This document shows, in pieces, positions 42,896-53,647 of a stretch of 64,000 nucleotides of DNA. The DNA is from Incurvaria masculella (Eukaryota; Arthropoda; Insecta; Lepidoptera; Incurvariidae). Below the pieces are notes generated by a model. The model was not told the DNA's origin, searched no databases, and was given only the letters and a program-made list of their open reading frames with translations. How positions within the stretch are numbered: position 1 is the first letter of the stretch; each line of letters begins with the position of its first letter. The DNA lies in NCBI GenBank assembly GCA_946894095.1, contig OX335657.1:11222001-11286000 (forward strand), given 5' to 3'. Both the position numbers and the translations under genes were made by a program.

Positions 42896-42972
42896 ATGTT
42901 TCAAGCTTCATCTTCCTCGCTGGATGAAATTAACAATATTTGTGTTAATAATTCCACGTGCAGACGCTCTCG
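42896..42972 (+). CDS. Candidate first coding exon (speculative)
   Basis: An ATG in AAAATG context starts the frame MFQASSSSLDEINNICVNNS TCRRSR and is cut after 77 bases by CG|GTAAGTAC, an excellent 5' splice donor. The upstream 150 bases are free of recognised repeats and could be a 5' UTR. The peptide resembles no family I know and no acceptor or second exon was found in the window. Chance co-occurrence of ATG and donor is quite possible. Confidence 0.25.
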
Positions 42973-43434
42973 GTAAGTACCCATTTTTTGTACGATTTTT
43001 TATAATAAAGAAATACTTATACAACAAGCACATTTAGTGTTCCATATAGTGTATTATAAGCTTAAACACAAATTGTGTTATATTTAATTGTATGTAAAAG
43101 TTTCCGACAAACAGATAGACAGGAAGAACGGAAGAATTTATAGTTTTACTCAAAACTCATACAGTTGTATAAAGAGGATAATGTGGTGATCGAGTTCCAT
43201 ACAATGGCTCGAACCTGTTTCCTCAGTCAAATTAAGAAATATTTTTCTGAAATTTTGCGGAATAATTAAATCAACTAAGAGCTACGCCTGTACGTTTTAT
43301 TTTTTTTGATAACTTTACTTCTATCCATGATATAAGCCCTTAAACATTTTGATCTAAAATTATAGAGACGCATATCATGGATATAATTATAGATATCAAC
43401 ATAATTAAAACGTATTCGTTCGGTGATATTTTTT
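42973..43434. other. AT-rich stretch, nothing recognised
   Basis: No feature supported; it would be intron if the exon before it is real. Confidence 0.4.
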
Positions 43435-43500
43435 TAAGGAACCTGACATGGATTGCTAATATCACACAATTATCGTCGTGATATTAGCCCAATACACTTT
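43435..43500 (-). mobile_element. SINE tail fragment
   Basis: CCTGACATGGATTGCTAATA and GTGATATTAGCCCAATACAC are the reverse of the SINE family tail seen at 9.45 and 44.4 kb. Confidence 0.55.
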
Positions 43501-43810
43501 AATAGTATTTTCCACACATTTCTGATAAATTTGCATACCTAATATTCGCACTAGGCATTGATAACGATCTATAGAAATTTTATCAAAAGGTTTGCCTAAC
43601 CATACTAATTAAATTGGAAATAATACCTCCAATAACCTAACTTCGATGATATAATCGTTAATAGTTAACGACCCAACCCTTTGGGAGGGTTTTGGTGTTA
43701 CTAATGCTGAATGGGTACTGAATAGAAACAGTTTACAAACTCTAGTCCCAAACCGGGTCTAATGAATAGAATAACAGGTAATCATAATGAAATAATATTA
43801 TGATAAAAAT

Positions 43811-44090
43811 CGGCCAAGTGCGGGTCGGACTCGCATGAGAAGGGTTCCGTACCATCTTACAAGATTATACACAAAAAAGTACCGTTTTTTTGTAAATTTT
43901 TTTTTTATTTTACCTATTTGGTTGTTATAGCGGCAAAATAAATACACACTCTGTGAAAAATTCAGCTTCCTACCTATTACGGTTCATGAGATACAGCCCT
44001 GTGACAGACGGACGGACGGATGGACGGACGGACAGCGGAGGCTTAGTAATAGGGTTCCGTTTTCACCCTTTGGGTACGGAACCCTAAAAA
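43811..44090 (+). mobile_element. Element L, full-length copy (reference copy)
   Basis: Starts CGGCCAAGTGCGGGTCGGAC, continues AAGGGTTCCGTACCATC, a T run, TTTACCTATTTGGTTGTTAT, AGCGGCAAAATAAATACAC, CCTACCTATTACGGTTCATG, AGATACAGCCCTGTGACAG, a GGAC tetranucleotide tract (44009-44032), and ends TTTGGGTACGGAACCCTAAA. It is the least disturbed copy and was used to judge the others. Confidence 0.85.
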
Positions 44091-44231
44091 GTATGTAAAG
44101 TTTACATAGTATGTGGGTAAACATTATATTACACATATACAATTTGTATTGTAATGAAACGATTTACTTTTGAGCAAAAATAAGGAATGCCGAATTTAAA
44201 AAAAAGTCTGAACTATTTCAACACTATTTAA

Positions 44232-44415
44232 GGGCCCGGGTTGATACCATCGCATTAGATGACAAGAGGTCGAATCGGCAATGAAAAAATGTCCGTGTTT
44301 TCCATACAGTTCGTGCTTATAAAGAGAAGGTCCTGGATAGGCACCTAATACCTTCGGGAATGTGGTATATTGGGCTAATATAATAACGGTTGTTGTGTGG
44401 TATTAGCCATCTATG
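44232..44415 (+). mobile_element. SINE body, head lost
   Basis: CCCGGGTTGATACCATCGCA, GAGGTCGAATCGGCAATG, AAGGTCCTGGATAGGCACC, GGGAATGTGGTATATTGGGC and TGTGGTATTAGCCATCTATG: body to tail of the family, tail closest to the copy at 9.1 kb. Truncated 5'. Confidence 0.7.
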
Positions 44416-45810
44416 TAGGTTTCATAAAGAAAAGCCTCCAACTGAGTCCAGCATTCAGCAAACAAACGATAATGGCGAAACAATCGAAATATACGGTCAT
44501 AGAATTAAGCTTTCTCAACCGATTTTTTTGTATTTCTCAATATTTGGGGTATGGTCGTTTCATCTATTACCATTTGCTTAACAGAGAAACTACTCATACT
44601 AATAACGGCCCCTGTCATAAAATCAAAATTATTTTAGAGTTCGTCTTTGATAACTTACGGTCTAACTAGCCTCAGGCGGATCTCCCCTGCCGCGGTGATA
44701 CCCTTACCGTCGCAGCCTAGCGCCTCGCTTGCTTCAATGTGTAATCGGAAATGAACAAGCTTCCTTGTGTCGTTACTGAACATTTCCATTAGACACGATC
44801 CTTTGAGCGGTTGTTATAGCAAACACATTGCCGAAACTATAGGATAGCAATCAGAGACAATTTTCACGAGGTGTAGTTTAGTGTTATCGCTACCGGCTAC
44901 ATTTTAAGAGTTCCCTTGTCGTTTTATCTGACATTCCTGGATATGCAATCAACATTTAGTACGTCTTATTACGCCATCCAATTAAGTTAATAGCTACAAA
45001 TTTTCTGGGCAATCTCAACAGGTACAACACTGAAAAAAATATCAGTGAATCTAACTGCAATTCCAAAAATAACAATTGTTGTTACTGTGTATAATAAACA
45101 ACGTTGCCCATTGAAATAGAGCCAACTAAATACTAGATACGTCCGGATAGTCCTAGATACGGTAAATAGTTGCACATCATTATTTTCAGTGCACAAAATA
45201 ATCACGAGACCGGGCGACTGCATTAAAAACTGTCAAGTCTTAATCGAACCCATGACGAATTTAATCCCGGTAACTGTACTAAGCCCGCAAGCCTATCTGG
45301 CAAAAACCATTTTTATCTCACTGCGATCAGTCCACAGATCTAGCATGAGCGCTGCCCGATAAACAGTGACGGAACATTGGGTATGTTGGGTATGCGTCAA
45401 CTTTTCAAATGGCCACAAGGTATCAAGGACCTTTAGCAGGTTTTCAAAATCTCTTTTGTCTCTCATTATCATGACCAACTTAGGTCATGGGCACTTAATT
45501 GTTTTTCTTATATTCATAAATTTGTATTTAATGTATTCTCAAATGTGAATTACAACGCCATCTGTTGACTTTTATTATCCCTATTCAACACTTCTATGGC
45601 TTAATATGGGCAATATTGCCCTGCTTTCATTTTTCTATGATTAGGGCAAGAATTTACATTACCAGTACATTAATTTCACCAGCGTAATCCTCATGTTTTT
45701 CCGAAACAAAAACAATATTTTTTTTCTCTAAAGTGTCTAGTTACCGAGATATGCATTTCTGAAACTTATGTTTTTGTCTAGTGTAATTTTACGCGACGTT
45801 GCAACCTTGT
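44416..45810. other. No gene recognised
   Basis: Short frames at 44390-44669 and on the minus strand near 45000-45480 have no recognisable domains. No repeats identified. Confidence 0.4.
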
Positions 45811-45814
45811 ATAA

Positions 45815-45905
45815 GGAAGGTCTTGGCATGGAACCTGGATCCCATGTGCCGTATCAGGCTAATGTCATGAAAGTAGGTGTGATATTAGCCATCCATGTCT
45901 AAGTA
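45815..45905 (+). mobile_element. SINE tail fragment
   Basis: AAGGTCTTGGCATGGAACCT, CCATGTGCCGTATCAGGCTA and GTGATATTAGCCATCCATGT are the final third of the SINE body. Confidence 0.6.
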
Positions 45906-45969
45906 CATGCAACGATCCGACGAACTTAGGAACACTAGATTCTTTTTACACTAAATTATTTAATTACAT

Positions 45970-46135
45970 TGCTTGGCCAGGTGGGATGACGACACCAAGT
46001 GCGTTTCCGGAAAGCAGTGGTTCCGTACCGCTGAGGGCCGGGTGGACTGGAGAAAAATTGGAGAGGCGTATATCCAGTCAGGACGCAAACGCGCAGACTG
46101 ACTGGACCGGAAAGTCTTTATTTTTATTTAGAGGA
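45970..46135 (+). pseudogene. RTE LINE 3'-end fragment
   Basis: CCAGGTGGGATGACGACACC, AAGTGCGTTTCCGG, GGTTCCGTACCGCTGAGGG and GGAGAGGCGTATATCCAG match the last part of the RTE copies at 57370-57500 (plus) and 53650-53790 (minus). It translates as KCVSGKQWFRTAEGRVDW. The end CAGACTGACTGG recalls the family's CTGA tail. Confidence 0.7.
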
Positions 46136-46914
46136 TAATCAGAAAGATTTGTTAAACTTTTTTGGTTTCAATCCCAATAATACTTTCCCAAATGTAATGT
46201 ACTGGCCATTACGACACCCTGTATATCTGCAGCTGCTACGCGCCGTCCCGCTGGTTCACATTTTAGTCCCGCGCCACAAAGCCGGACACCTCGAGCCTCC
46301 AGGAGCAGCGCGCCGTTGTGAGTACCGCTTGAACGCTCATTGTCAGCGAGCATGGAAGGAGGAGAGTGATAGAAATGGCGGCAGCAGCGTAGCCACGAGT
46401 TTGTTTTTTTTTATTTATGAATCTGCCATCGGTTCACCGAGCCATAATCCGAGGGTTTCCGGTGGTTCTATTTTGCAGGAGATGCTCCAGCAAGCCTCAT
46501 TCTCTGTTCAGTTACACCATATCGGTGCTGTCTACCATCTCATATCCAGGTCTAGGATGTCCCAGCATTGCAGACGGGAAACAGTGTCACTTGTGATTAA
46601 TAGTCTTTTAGCTTAGTTGTTAGTGTGTTTTTGAAGCCTGTTCTTGTGTGGCTTTTTACCATTTGCTTTAACGTTGGTTAATATATTTTCTTGGTTATAA
46701 GTTAGTGGAAAGCGTCTAATTGACCGATCGTAGAGCGAAGCTCCAACGTGGCAAACTTGCTTGTTCTCCTCTACATGCCGTATTTCTTAACCAATTCTCG
46801 TGAAATTTTGTGAGTGAGTTTTGATAACTTCTAAGTAGTTTTTAAAAAAATGAAAAATGTTTAAAAGTGTTTTCGAAATGACAGAGTTTGGGAGGTCTAC
46901 AACTCATAGAGCCA
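46136..46914. other. Unassigned; contains partial inverse motif M
   Basis: A 155-codon frame (46149-46616) is the longest plus-strand frame outside repeats, but its peptide shows no domain and its composition changes along the length. CAGCGAGCATGGAAGGAGGA at 46344 is the reverse of the motif M end. Probably chance. Confidence 0.25.
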
Positions 46915-47015
46915 CTATCTAGTTCGCTTACGAATTCGGGAAATATGGTCCTGTGTAGTTCTCATGTGTTTTCACGTGTCGTTGGACTTCGAGAAAAGCC
47001 AATTTGTAAGCGAAC
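46915..47015. mobile_element. Short TIR element N, copy 2
   Basis: TCTAGTTCGCTTACGAATTC and CAATTTGTAAGCGAACTCAC form the inverted ends; GGTCCTGTG in the interior and CTCGCCG after the right end are shared with 36115-36230. Confidence 0.5.
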
Positions 47016-47044
47016 TCACTCGCCGTGGCTGCCGCCATTGTCTC

Positions 47045-47523
47045 TTAAGGGCCTGGTACTAGCCAAATCGCAAAGTTAGACGAGGCTCCCCAAGTTAACT
47101 AACTAAGTCTGACGATTATAAGTGTCATTCTTACAATATATGATTCCTTGTCTAGGAATTGAATTATTTTCGTTAATGTATGTTTCATTTTTCTATACAA
47201 AATACATTGCGGAAACGGTGTCCATTTCCGAACTTTTTTGACTAAATGTAGAAATCTAAAAGCAAATGGAATTTTTTGTTTATGCATATATGCTGTTTTT
47301 GCTTATATCTAGAAATCGAATTACTTTCAGATTTCTAATGAGAAAAATCAACTTTTTTATTTTTATTATTGTTTAAATAAATGATGGAATAAAAAAATAT
47401 TAACAATCCATTATCAGTCTGGAGTTCTATTTGGATTTGCTGAAGCGTTTCACTACATATTATTACATTTGTTATAAAGTGCATTTGTATGGCGCGAGTA
47501 GTTGGCTAGTCCTAGCGCCTTAA
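47045..47523 (+). mobile_element. TTAA-flanked MITE, family A, intact copy
   Basis: TTAA GGGCCTGGTACTAGCCAA at the left and GTTGGCTAGTCCTAGCGCC TTAA at the right, with intact tetramers at 47045-47048 and 47520-47523. The interior is nearly identical to 3919-4398 over its whole length, so both moved recently relative to the diverged copy at 11.9 kb. About 470 bp, no ORF; piggyBac-type origin inferred from TTAA. Confidence 0.8.
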
Positions 47524-47574
47524 GGCTGAGCATGCTGACAACAACTAAGTGTAACCTAGCAGCATACGCAGCGT

Positions 47575-47650
47575 TAAGTGGCTACGCAGAGCCGCCCCTA
47601 TGCAAACGAGTTTCGTTCGCTACTCTCGCCCTTCCACGCTCGCTGCCCAC
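47575..47650 (+). repeat. Short motif M, copy 4
   Basis: AGTGGCTACGCAGAGCCGCC, TATGCAAACGAGTTTCGTTC, GCTACTCTCGCCC and TTCCACGCTCGCTG: best-preserved copy of the motif. GC-rich sequence continues to about 47750 (CCGCCGCTTCTCCGCCGTCG) without a recognised function. Confidence 0.6.
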
Positions 47651-47759
47651 TGCGCTCCGGCCCAGAGTGCCCGCCGCTTCTCCGCCGTCGACGCAAGCCA
47701 CTTGGCGTTCGCGCCGTGTTCCAATGGAAACGCAAGTTACGTTCCCATAAACAACCTCT

Positions 47760-48576
47760 CAAACTTAATAGGGGGTAAGTGAAAGCACATTTTATTATTT
47801 TTAAATATAACTTCAACTCATTTTGAAACTTCAAAAAGATGATAGATAAATTCAATATTTATCTTTATTTGAAACATATAATTATATGTATATGAGCCTC
47901 CCCTTCTTTGTTCAACCTTTGTTTTATGTATTTTTAAACATATTTGAACCGTTTTAGAAATCAATGCGTCGGGGTCTCACAGTTTTGTCCTTAAATTCTG
48001 GCTAGACCAACAATCTACAAATGTACTTTTTTATTTTCAAAATTCGTTATAGTTATTTTTAAATAAAATAAAATATGGTTTTTCTAACGCCCTCATGAAC
48101 TGAATGCAAGTAGGTGCTAACACCCCCTTAGATCGTTCTTAGCTACTACTTCTTACAATACAAAGTTAGAAACTATACAATCACACAAAGTGTGCTCGCA
48201 TAGCAGGAATAGCTACGAACGACCGTGGCGCCATCTTATTTGACGCCCCTTAAATGCACTAGTGCGACTTTTTCCCAAACTTTCAAAATATGTGTTTATA
48301 ACGGAATAACGGAAATTCGATTTTACCTTCTGTTCCCTACTATGTGGACTGTAATGAATACTTTTTTATCGTCCCCGCAGCACACCGATGCCGAGAGCTT
48401 ACCACCGTCCACGCAGTAGGCAGTCGCCACCACAAACACTCAGCTTTGCACACCGCCGCCGCCGCCGCCAATCACTTTCTTCTCCACAGCCAGGACTTTC
48501 ACTATGGTTCTACGATGAGTAGCAAATTGAAGGCTCACTCAACAACGTTTTAAATATAAGTGAAGAGTGGGTTCTC
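47760..48576. other. No gene recognised
   Basis: CGACCGTGGCGCCATCTTAT at 48222 repeats a phrase at 32435. A short CGC tract (48458-48471) is present. Otherwise AT-rich. Confidence 0.4.
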
Positions 48577-49111
48577 TTAAGGTGGCCCATCCCGCTCAAC
48601 TCCCCATACAAACGGGGAAAGAAGATCACGCCCATATGTCTTGTCAGAGATTCCAAATTTTGCTCAAAATAGCTTTATTTGATCAAACTAGATGTCAGAT
48701 GACTATTGGCATTGCAAAATTGTGTTTGGTTTCTAAGTTATAAGAGCCGAAAGTTCGCGTGTTTTATACAATTACTTTGGAAGTGGATTACGCAATGATA
48801 AAGTAAGAACATCTTATAAAGATTAGTCATCAGACATAGCTAATTTAATCAAGATTTATAATCTATTTGGTTTTTGTTCGATTTTTGACTTCAGCGGTCG
48901 TGGTTTACTTTTAGCTATAAGTCGTTTTAAAATTTTCGTAAATCTTACCAAATCATACACTATGCAAATTTTCTTTTTTGTGAACATGTTGCATCTTCCT
49001 CATCTCGGAGCCTGTCTTTTTCTTTGAAATAGAGAAGGTCCCAGAGCGTAACAGAACAGTTTTGTACCGTGCCCGCGAATGAGTTAGTCCCGCCGGGTTG
49101 GGCCACCTTAA
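48577..49111 (+). mobile_element. TTAA-flanked MITE, family B, copy 1
   Basis: TTAA GGTGGCCCATCCCGCTCAAC at left; CCGCCGGGTTGGGCCACC TTAA at right; 535 bp. Terminal GGTGGCCCA is an inverted repeat. Very similar to 59681-60213 (ACGGGGAAAGAAGATCACGC, ACCAAATCATACACTATGCA). Both TTAA copies intact. Internal frames on the minus strand are not conserved between copies, so they are not coding. Confidence 0.85.
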
Positions 49112-50393
49112 AAAGACGAGCAGGTAGGCGTACTCCTTGAGTCTCACGGGTATGCAAACATACCGGCGATCGTACAGGAAGCAAGTCTCGATATTCAATA
49201 TGCTACGGCTGCTTAACCCGACAGTATACCTTATTCAGCAGGCATAAGATCCAACACTGAATAATCATTCCGGCAATGTTCAGACAACACACAAACATGA
49301 AGAACTATACTGAACACCTTCGACAGTGATAACTTGTGGTAAAATTGTTGACACTAATAAAATGACTCGAATTTCATAACTAAAACTACGAACCCTACCT
49401 ATATAACATCCGTGTCAATGAACATTATGGAGAATTCCTATTCACGCGCACTTTAATGTAAAAATCTACTGCATACGATCGGAAAACCGTGGTCTTAACG
49501 ACGAAACCTTTAGCAAATGGCTTCCCAGTAAAACTTGAGATTTATCCACATTTAATACAGTTTTATGATTGTACAAATTTGATGTTAAGGCTCGGTTGCT
49601 ATCAGTTATGCGTTGTCGTTATAGGACTTCAGCTAAGTCCAGATAAAACATGGTTTTCAATTCCACAGCAGAGATGCCACAAAACGCCAAAATAGACATA
49701 TTTTTTCAAATTTCTTGTTATTTTATTCCAAGTAATAAGTATTAGAACGCAAAAAGAAAACAGTTTTTAAATATTTACACCGATCATATATTTTAATTCA
49801 TAAGAATTAAAATGATATTTCATTGGTTTAAAATTTGTAGTATTTTGTAAGTATCAATTTAGTATTTCCGATGTTTTGAAAAAAAAATTATGTCCAAATA
49901 AAACAATATTCCTTCAACAAGTGTTATGATATGTATTTTTTAGATTTACAATGCTAAATTCTAAAAAGAAATGTGAAAAAAATATGCCAGTTTTCGTATT
50001 TTTTTCTATGGACCAAAGCTTACGATGTGAAAACGAAAAGTTAGTGCTGTGAAACGCCATGCACACTGCCCCTTAAGTGAGCGAATCTTCCACGACAGAA
50101 GTTAAAGATGGTGCCAATCCGTCTAGAACAAATCCAGCGGATAAGGGCGATCAAATACGTAAAATATATCCGTGGAAACTACGTCGGCTTACCCGGCAAG
50201 CCTCATATTTAACTCAACGCAGGCACAAAAGCGATTCGTGTCAACCCTAGAGACGAATGGAGGCGTCAGCGGAGATGAATAGCAAATATTGAATTGTATT
50301 GAGTTCGTGCCTTGCCGTGCGATGAAAACTCGCTCTCTATTAAGCGTGCTTGGGACACTTTAATGGAGGCATTCATTTGATCGCTTTTTACGT
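49112..50393. other. No gene recognised
   Basis: AT-rich to 50080, then a moderately GC-rich part to 50340 without an open frame of note. Nothing supported. Confidence 0.4.
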
Positions 50394-50395
50394 AT

Positions 50396-50630
50396 TTTTA
50401 GGGTTTCGTACCCAAAGGGTGCCAATCGCCGTCCGTCCGTCCGTCCGTCCGTCTGTCCGTCTTTCACAGAGCAGTATCTCATTAACCGTAATAGGTAGGG
50501 AGCTGAAATTTTCACAGAATGTGAATAAGAAACAAAAGCCCCATACGAAAAACGTGATATTTTAAATTAAATATTGTACGATGGTACGGAACCCTTCGTA
50601 TGCGAGTCCGACTCGCACTTGGCCGGTTTT
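50396..50630 (-). mobile_element. Element L, nearly full copy
   Basis: Plus strand starts TTAGGGTTTCGTACCCAAAG, has a CCGT tetranucleotide tract at 50430-50463 and CAGTATCTCATTAACCGTAA, and ends GAGTCCGACTCGCACTTGGCC. The middle T-rich half is partly deleted. Confidence 0.75.
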
Positions 50631-50963
50631 TAAATTTTAAATTCATTGCTTGGCAAAAATGTATCTTTGAAGATATCCTTGATCTTTTGGGAAGGAAATA
50701 TTGCTTTCGAAAAGCAAAATAAAGTTATCGGTCTCGAAAAGATAATTTTATTTTACACTAGAAATGGCCATTTCTGGAGTTTTTACAGGTTCATTCTGAA
50801 TACGACTGATATATGCCCGTTTTCACCACCTCCAGCTACAAAAACCTAAACGTTATCTTTCGGTTACACCATGTAAATATGCAATGTAACCGAAAGTTAT
50901 CCATCTGATTTCAGGTAGTTTGAGGTGGTCAAATCAGGGGATAGTCAAACGGTATTAAGCTAT

Positions 50964-51559
50964 TAGTACGAGAGCGGACCGTTGTCAACCCTACGTCATC
51001 GAGTAACACCATGGGACCCATTTGTGGTTGTGCAGATTAGAATAGGTTTCCTAAAAATACTAGGTTGCCTGACCCAAACCTGGAACGTTTTGTGCAGTAG
51101 GTAATATTAAATCACTTTTTTGGTAGAATTTAACGTCATCGAGTAACAACATGAGACCTAGCACAATCGGTAAAGGTCATCAAGAAAAGCTAAGAAAAAG
51201 TAGGTTGGCTCGTCCTACCCTGGCACGTTCTGAGGTTGGCCGGTTTTAAAATGTCGAAAAATAAAAAAAAATACGTCATCGAGTAACAAGTTGACAATAC
51301 CACCATTCGATAGTCCTATGAACATGCCTCATAAAAAAATTAGGTTGGCTGCCCTCAGCCTGGCACGTTTCCTACGCGGCCATGTTGAACGTCGGATGCG
51401 CCCAGTTCCTATATTCAATCAATTGTTAAATTAATATAATATATCAGTTTTGTGATATGTCTATCTATAAACCGGTGATGTTTTTATTGATCTGAACTCA
51501 CCTTGGATAGGTAAAAAAAAAACAAAATGAAATATTTGTGATATATTGATTGATTGGGT
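50964..51559 (+). mobile_element. 596-bp inverted-pair unit, left copy
   Basis: Nearly identical to the reverse complement of 58668-59263. The outer end is TAGTACGAGAGCGGACCG. It contains three diverged tandem units with an exact 140-base step: ACGTCATCGAGTAACA occurs at 50993, 51133 and 51273, and each unit later has AGGTTG(G/C)CT and CCTGG(C/A)ACGTT. The inner part runs through TGTGATATGTCTATCTATAA and a poly-A to AATATTTGTGATAT. With the right copy it brackets 7.1 kb of retroelement relics, and TAT flanks both outer ends (50961-50963, 59264-59266). It is interpreted as a long sub-repeated terminal inverted repeat of a DNA transposon or fold-back element; no transposase is seen. Confidence 0.7.
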
Positions 51560-51669
51560 GCAATGGTTGCAAATAATTTAATTTCAACAAATATTTTTCT
51601 TCTGTCGCGCAATATATACATACAACTAAATACATCCAATAAATTGTAAATCTCGCATTAGAGGAACTC

Positions 51670-52545
51670 AAAATATTTTTACCACGCAATAAGAAGTCTG
51701 TCACTTTTGAATCTGTTAGCTGTTCTGAGATTCAAAAAGTAACAGACCTTAAGTCCAAAGGACCGCAAGGTTTATGGAACATATCTACTAATCTGTTAAA
51801 GTCCATATTGGGCAGTATTATAGAACCTCTTAGAATTGTATTGAAGATGGCACATTTCCAGACTTATTAAAAATTACTAGGGTAATACCATTGCTTAAAA
51901 ACGGATCTCATAATGATGTTGAAATTTATCGGCCTGTGTCCTTACATTCACAGTGTTATTAATTATAATCAATTTCGTAAGTGTAGGTCAACAGGAGATG
52001 CCATTGCCTTGATGTTAATATCTATTTTAACTTCTCTGGTTAAATCTATGAGCACCTACGGCATTTTCTGTGATTTATCAAAAGCTTTTGACTGTGTAGA
52101 TCACAAAATACTTCCAGGAAAACTAGAACACTTATGGTGTTAGGGAAAATAAATGAGGTAATTGTAAATAATATATATTTATATTAAATAGACAACAAAA
52201 TTGTGAAGTAAACGGTACTATATCTGATGTAGAATAAATCACCATGGGTATACCGCAGGGCTCAGTTCTAAGACCGTGGTTTTATATGTTGTTATAAATG
52301 ATATTTCAAGCTGCATCGCAACAGATAATGATATGATTCTATTTGCTGATGACAAATCATCAATTTGAAAGAATCGTATATCAGAACTACGGGAGTCCTT
52401 AATACAAGCTTTCATAGCTCACTTAAATTATGGTGTGAAGCCAATAACCTACGTTTAAATGACAGTAAAACGAGTTTAATGCACTGGGGACCCAAATACG
52501 TAATGTGAATTGTGAAGTATTAAATACAGCAAATGATCTATCTTC
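51670..52545 (+). pseudogene. CR1/Jockey-like LINE reverse transcriptase relic
   Basis: Shifting frames encode FRKCRSTGDAIALMLISI, then FCDLSKAFDCVDHKIL (RT motif A region), then MGIPQGSVL (motif B) and a decayed LLMT where FADD is expected. The upstream part reads LKSKGPQGLWNISTNLLKS, the usual pre-RT sequence. Stops and frameshifts occur throughout. It lies just inside the left inverted copy. The clade is judged from the DLSKAFDCVDH and GIPQGS signatures; CR1 versus Jockey is not resolved. Confidence 0.75.
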
Positions 52546-52589
52546 AGCTATAACTAAAGAAATAACCTTACTTGTGATACTTTTGGGAT

Positions 52590-52745
52590 TACCGTGGTCG
52601 TTAAATATATTTGAAAAATGTTACGGCTTTTCACGCGGCGGGAGTAGACATTCGCCGATGTATCGAGCTAATCGTTCAGCCCGTTGTCAAGGAGGTTGTC
52701 CGCCACGTTCGTACGCAGCAGACGACTGACAACTAGACTCGCCGT
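52590..52745 (+). mobile_element. Penelope-like terminal region
   Basis: TTTGAAAAATGTTACGGCTT, TTCACGCGGCGGGAGTAG, ACATTCGCCGATG and TTGTCAAGGAGGTTGTCC lead directly to the Penelope-like coding relic. The same order occurs inverted at 6330-6450 and partly at 41062. On the minus strand GGGCTGAACGATTAGCTCGA is a decayed hammerhead-like core, antisense to the RT frame. Confidence 0.55.
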
Positions 52746-52774
52746 GGTCGTAAGTAGTGTAAGTGTGGGTCGAG

Positions 52775-53647
52775 GTGGTAGCGAAAATGCGGTGGTAGCG
52801 CTTCTACGGTCTTCCTAAAATTCACAAAGACGGGAACCCCCTTCGACCAAAAGTCAGCCAGATAAATGCTCCTACCTACCTCCTCGCTAAACATGTCGCC
52901 TCAATATTTCAACCCCTGTCTGGCAAGACGTCGTCCTACGTTAAAGATTCGGCCCTTTTTGTGGAATTGTTGTCTACAGTGAAGTTGGCATGCATGGATC
53001 TATTAGTGAGCTTTGACGTCGAGTCGCTGTATGCAGACGTACCAGTCCAAGAGTCCCTCGACATCATCAGAAACTTAGTCATCAGCAACGACATCGACAC
53101 TGAGTGCGTCAAGCTCCTGCCATATTGTCTCACTAAGACATACTTTCTGTGGAACGGACAATACTACATTCAGCGATAAGGTGTAGCAATGGGAACACCA
53201 GTGACACCAGTGGTGGCAAACCTTTTCATGGAACCGCTGGAACACCGCACATTGCAAACTTCACCTCTTAAGTCAATGTTTTGGGTACGGTACGTGGATG
53301 ACGTGATTTCAATCTGGTCACATGGTCGCCAATCACTCGACGCTTTCATCTCTCATCTTAATTAGGTTCACACAAATATAAAATATACAGTAGATTGTGA
53401 GAAGGAAGGCACTTTGGCGTTCTTGGAAGTACTTGTTGCTCGACGATTGGATGGAATTCTAAGCCACACAGTGTACCGCAAGCCGACACACACAAATCGT
53501 TGTCTACAAGCTACTTCGCATCATGCTCCGGTGCATTTGGAATCGGTCGCAAGAGCATTGAGACTCAGAGCACAGCGGTTGTGTGACAAGGACCATATCT
53601 TCACCGAAATGGGCCCTGTGCTTCGAGAAAATGGGTACAATTTTCGC
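52775..53647 (+). pseudogene. Penelope-like element reverse transcriptase relic
   Basis: A single frame with two in-frame stops (after YYIQR near 53177 and after SHLN near 53363) reads FYGLPKIHKDGNPLRPKVS, LVSFDVESLYADVP (motif A), GVAMGTPVTPVVANLFME (motif B), FWVRYVDDVISIW (YVDD catalytic box) and LAFLEVLVARR, VYRKPTHTNR. GLPKIHK...PLRP and VYRKPTHT are signatures of Penelope-like elements. The C-terminal GIY-YIG nuclease is missing: the frame is cut at the CAGT tail of the neighbouring RTE copy at 53648. Only two stops in about 290 codons suggest moderate age. Confidence 0.85.

Noticed and set aside
46149..46616. 155-codon ORF as a host gene
   Set aside because: No recognisable domain, abrupt composition changes, and it overlaps a partial repeat motif; likely chance.
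48823..49198. Minus-strand frames of 74-81 codons at 48953-49198
   Set aside because: They lie mostly inside MITE family B and are not preserved in the sister copy at 59681.
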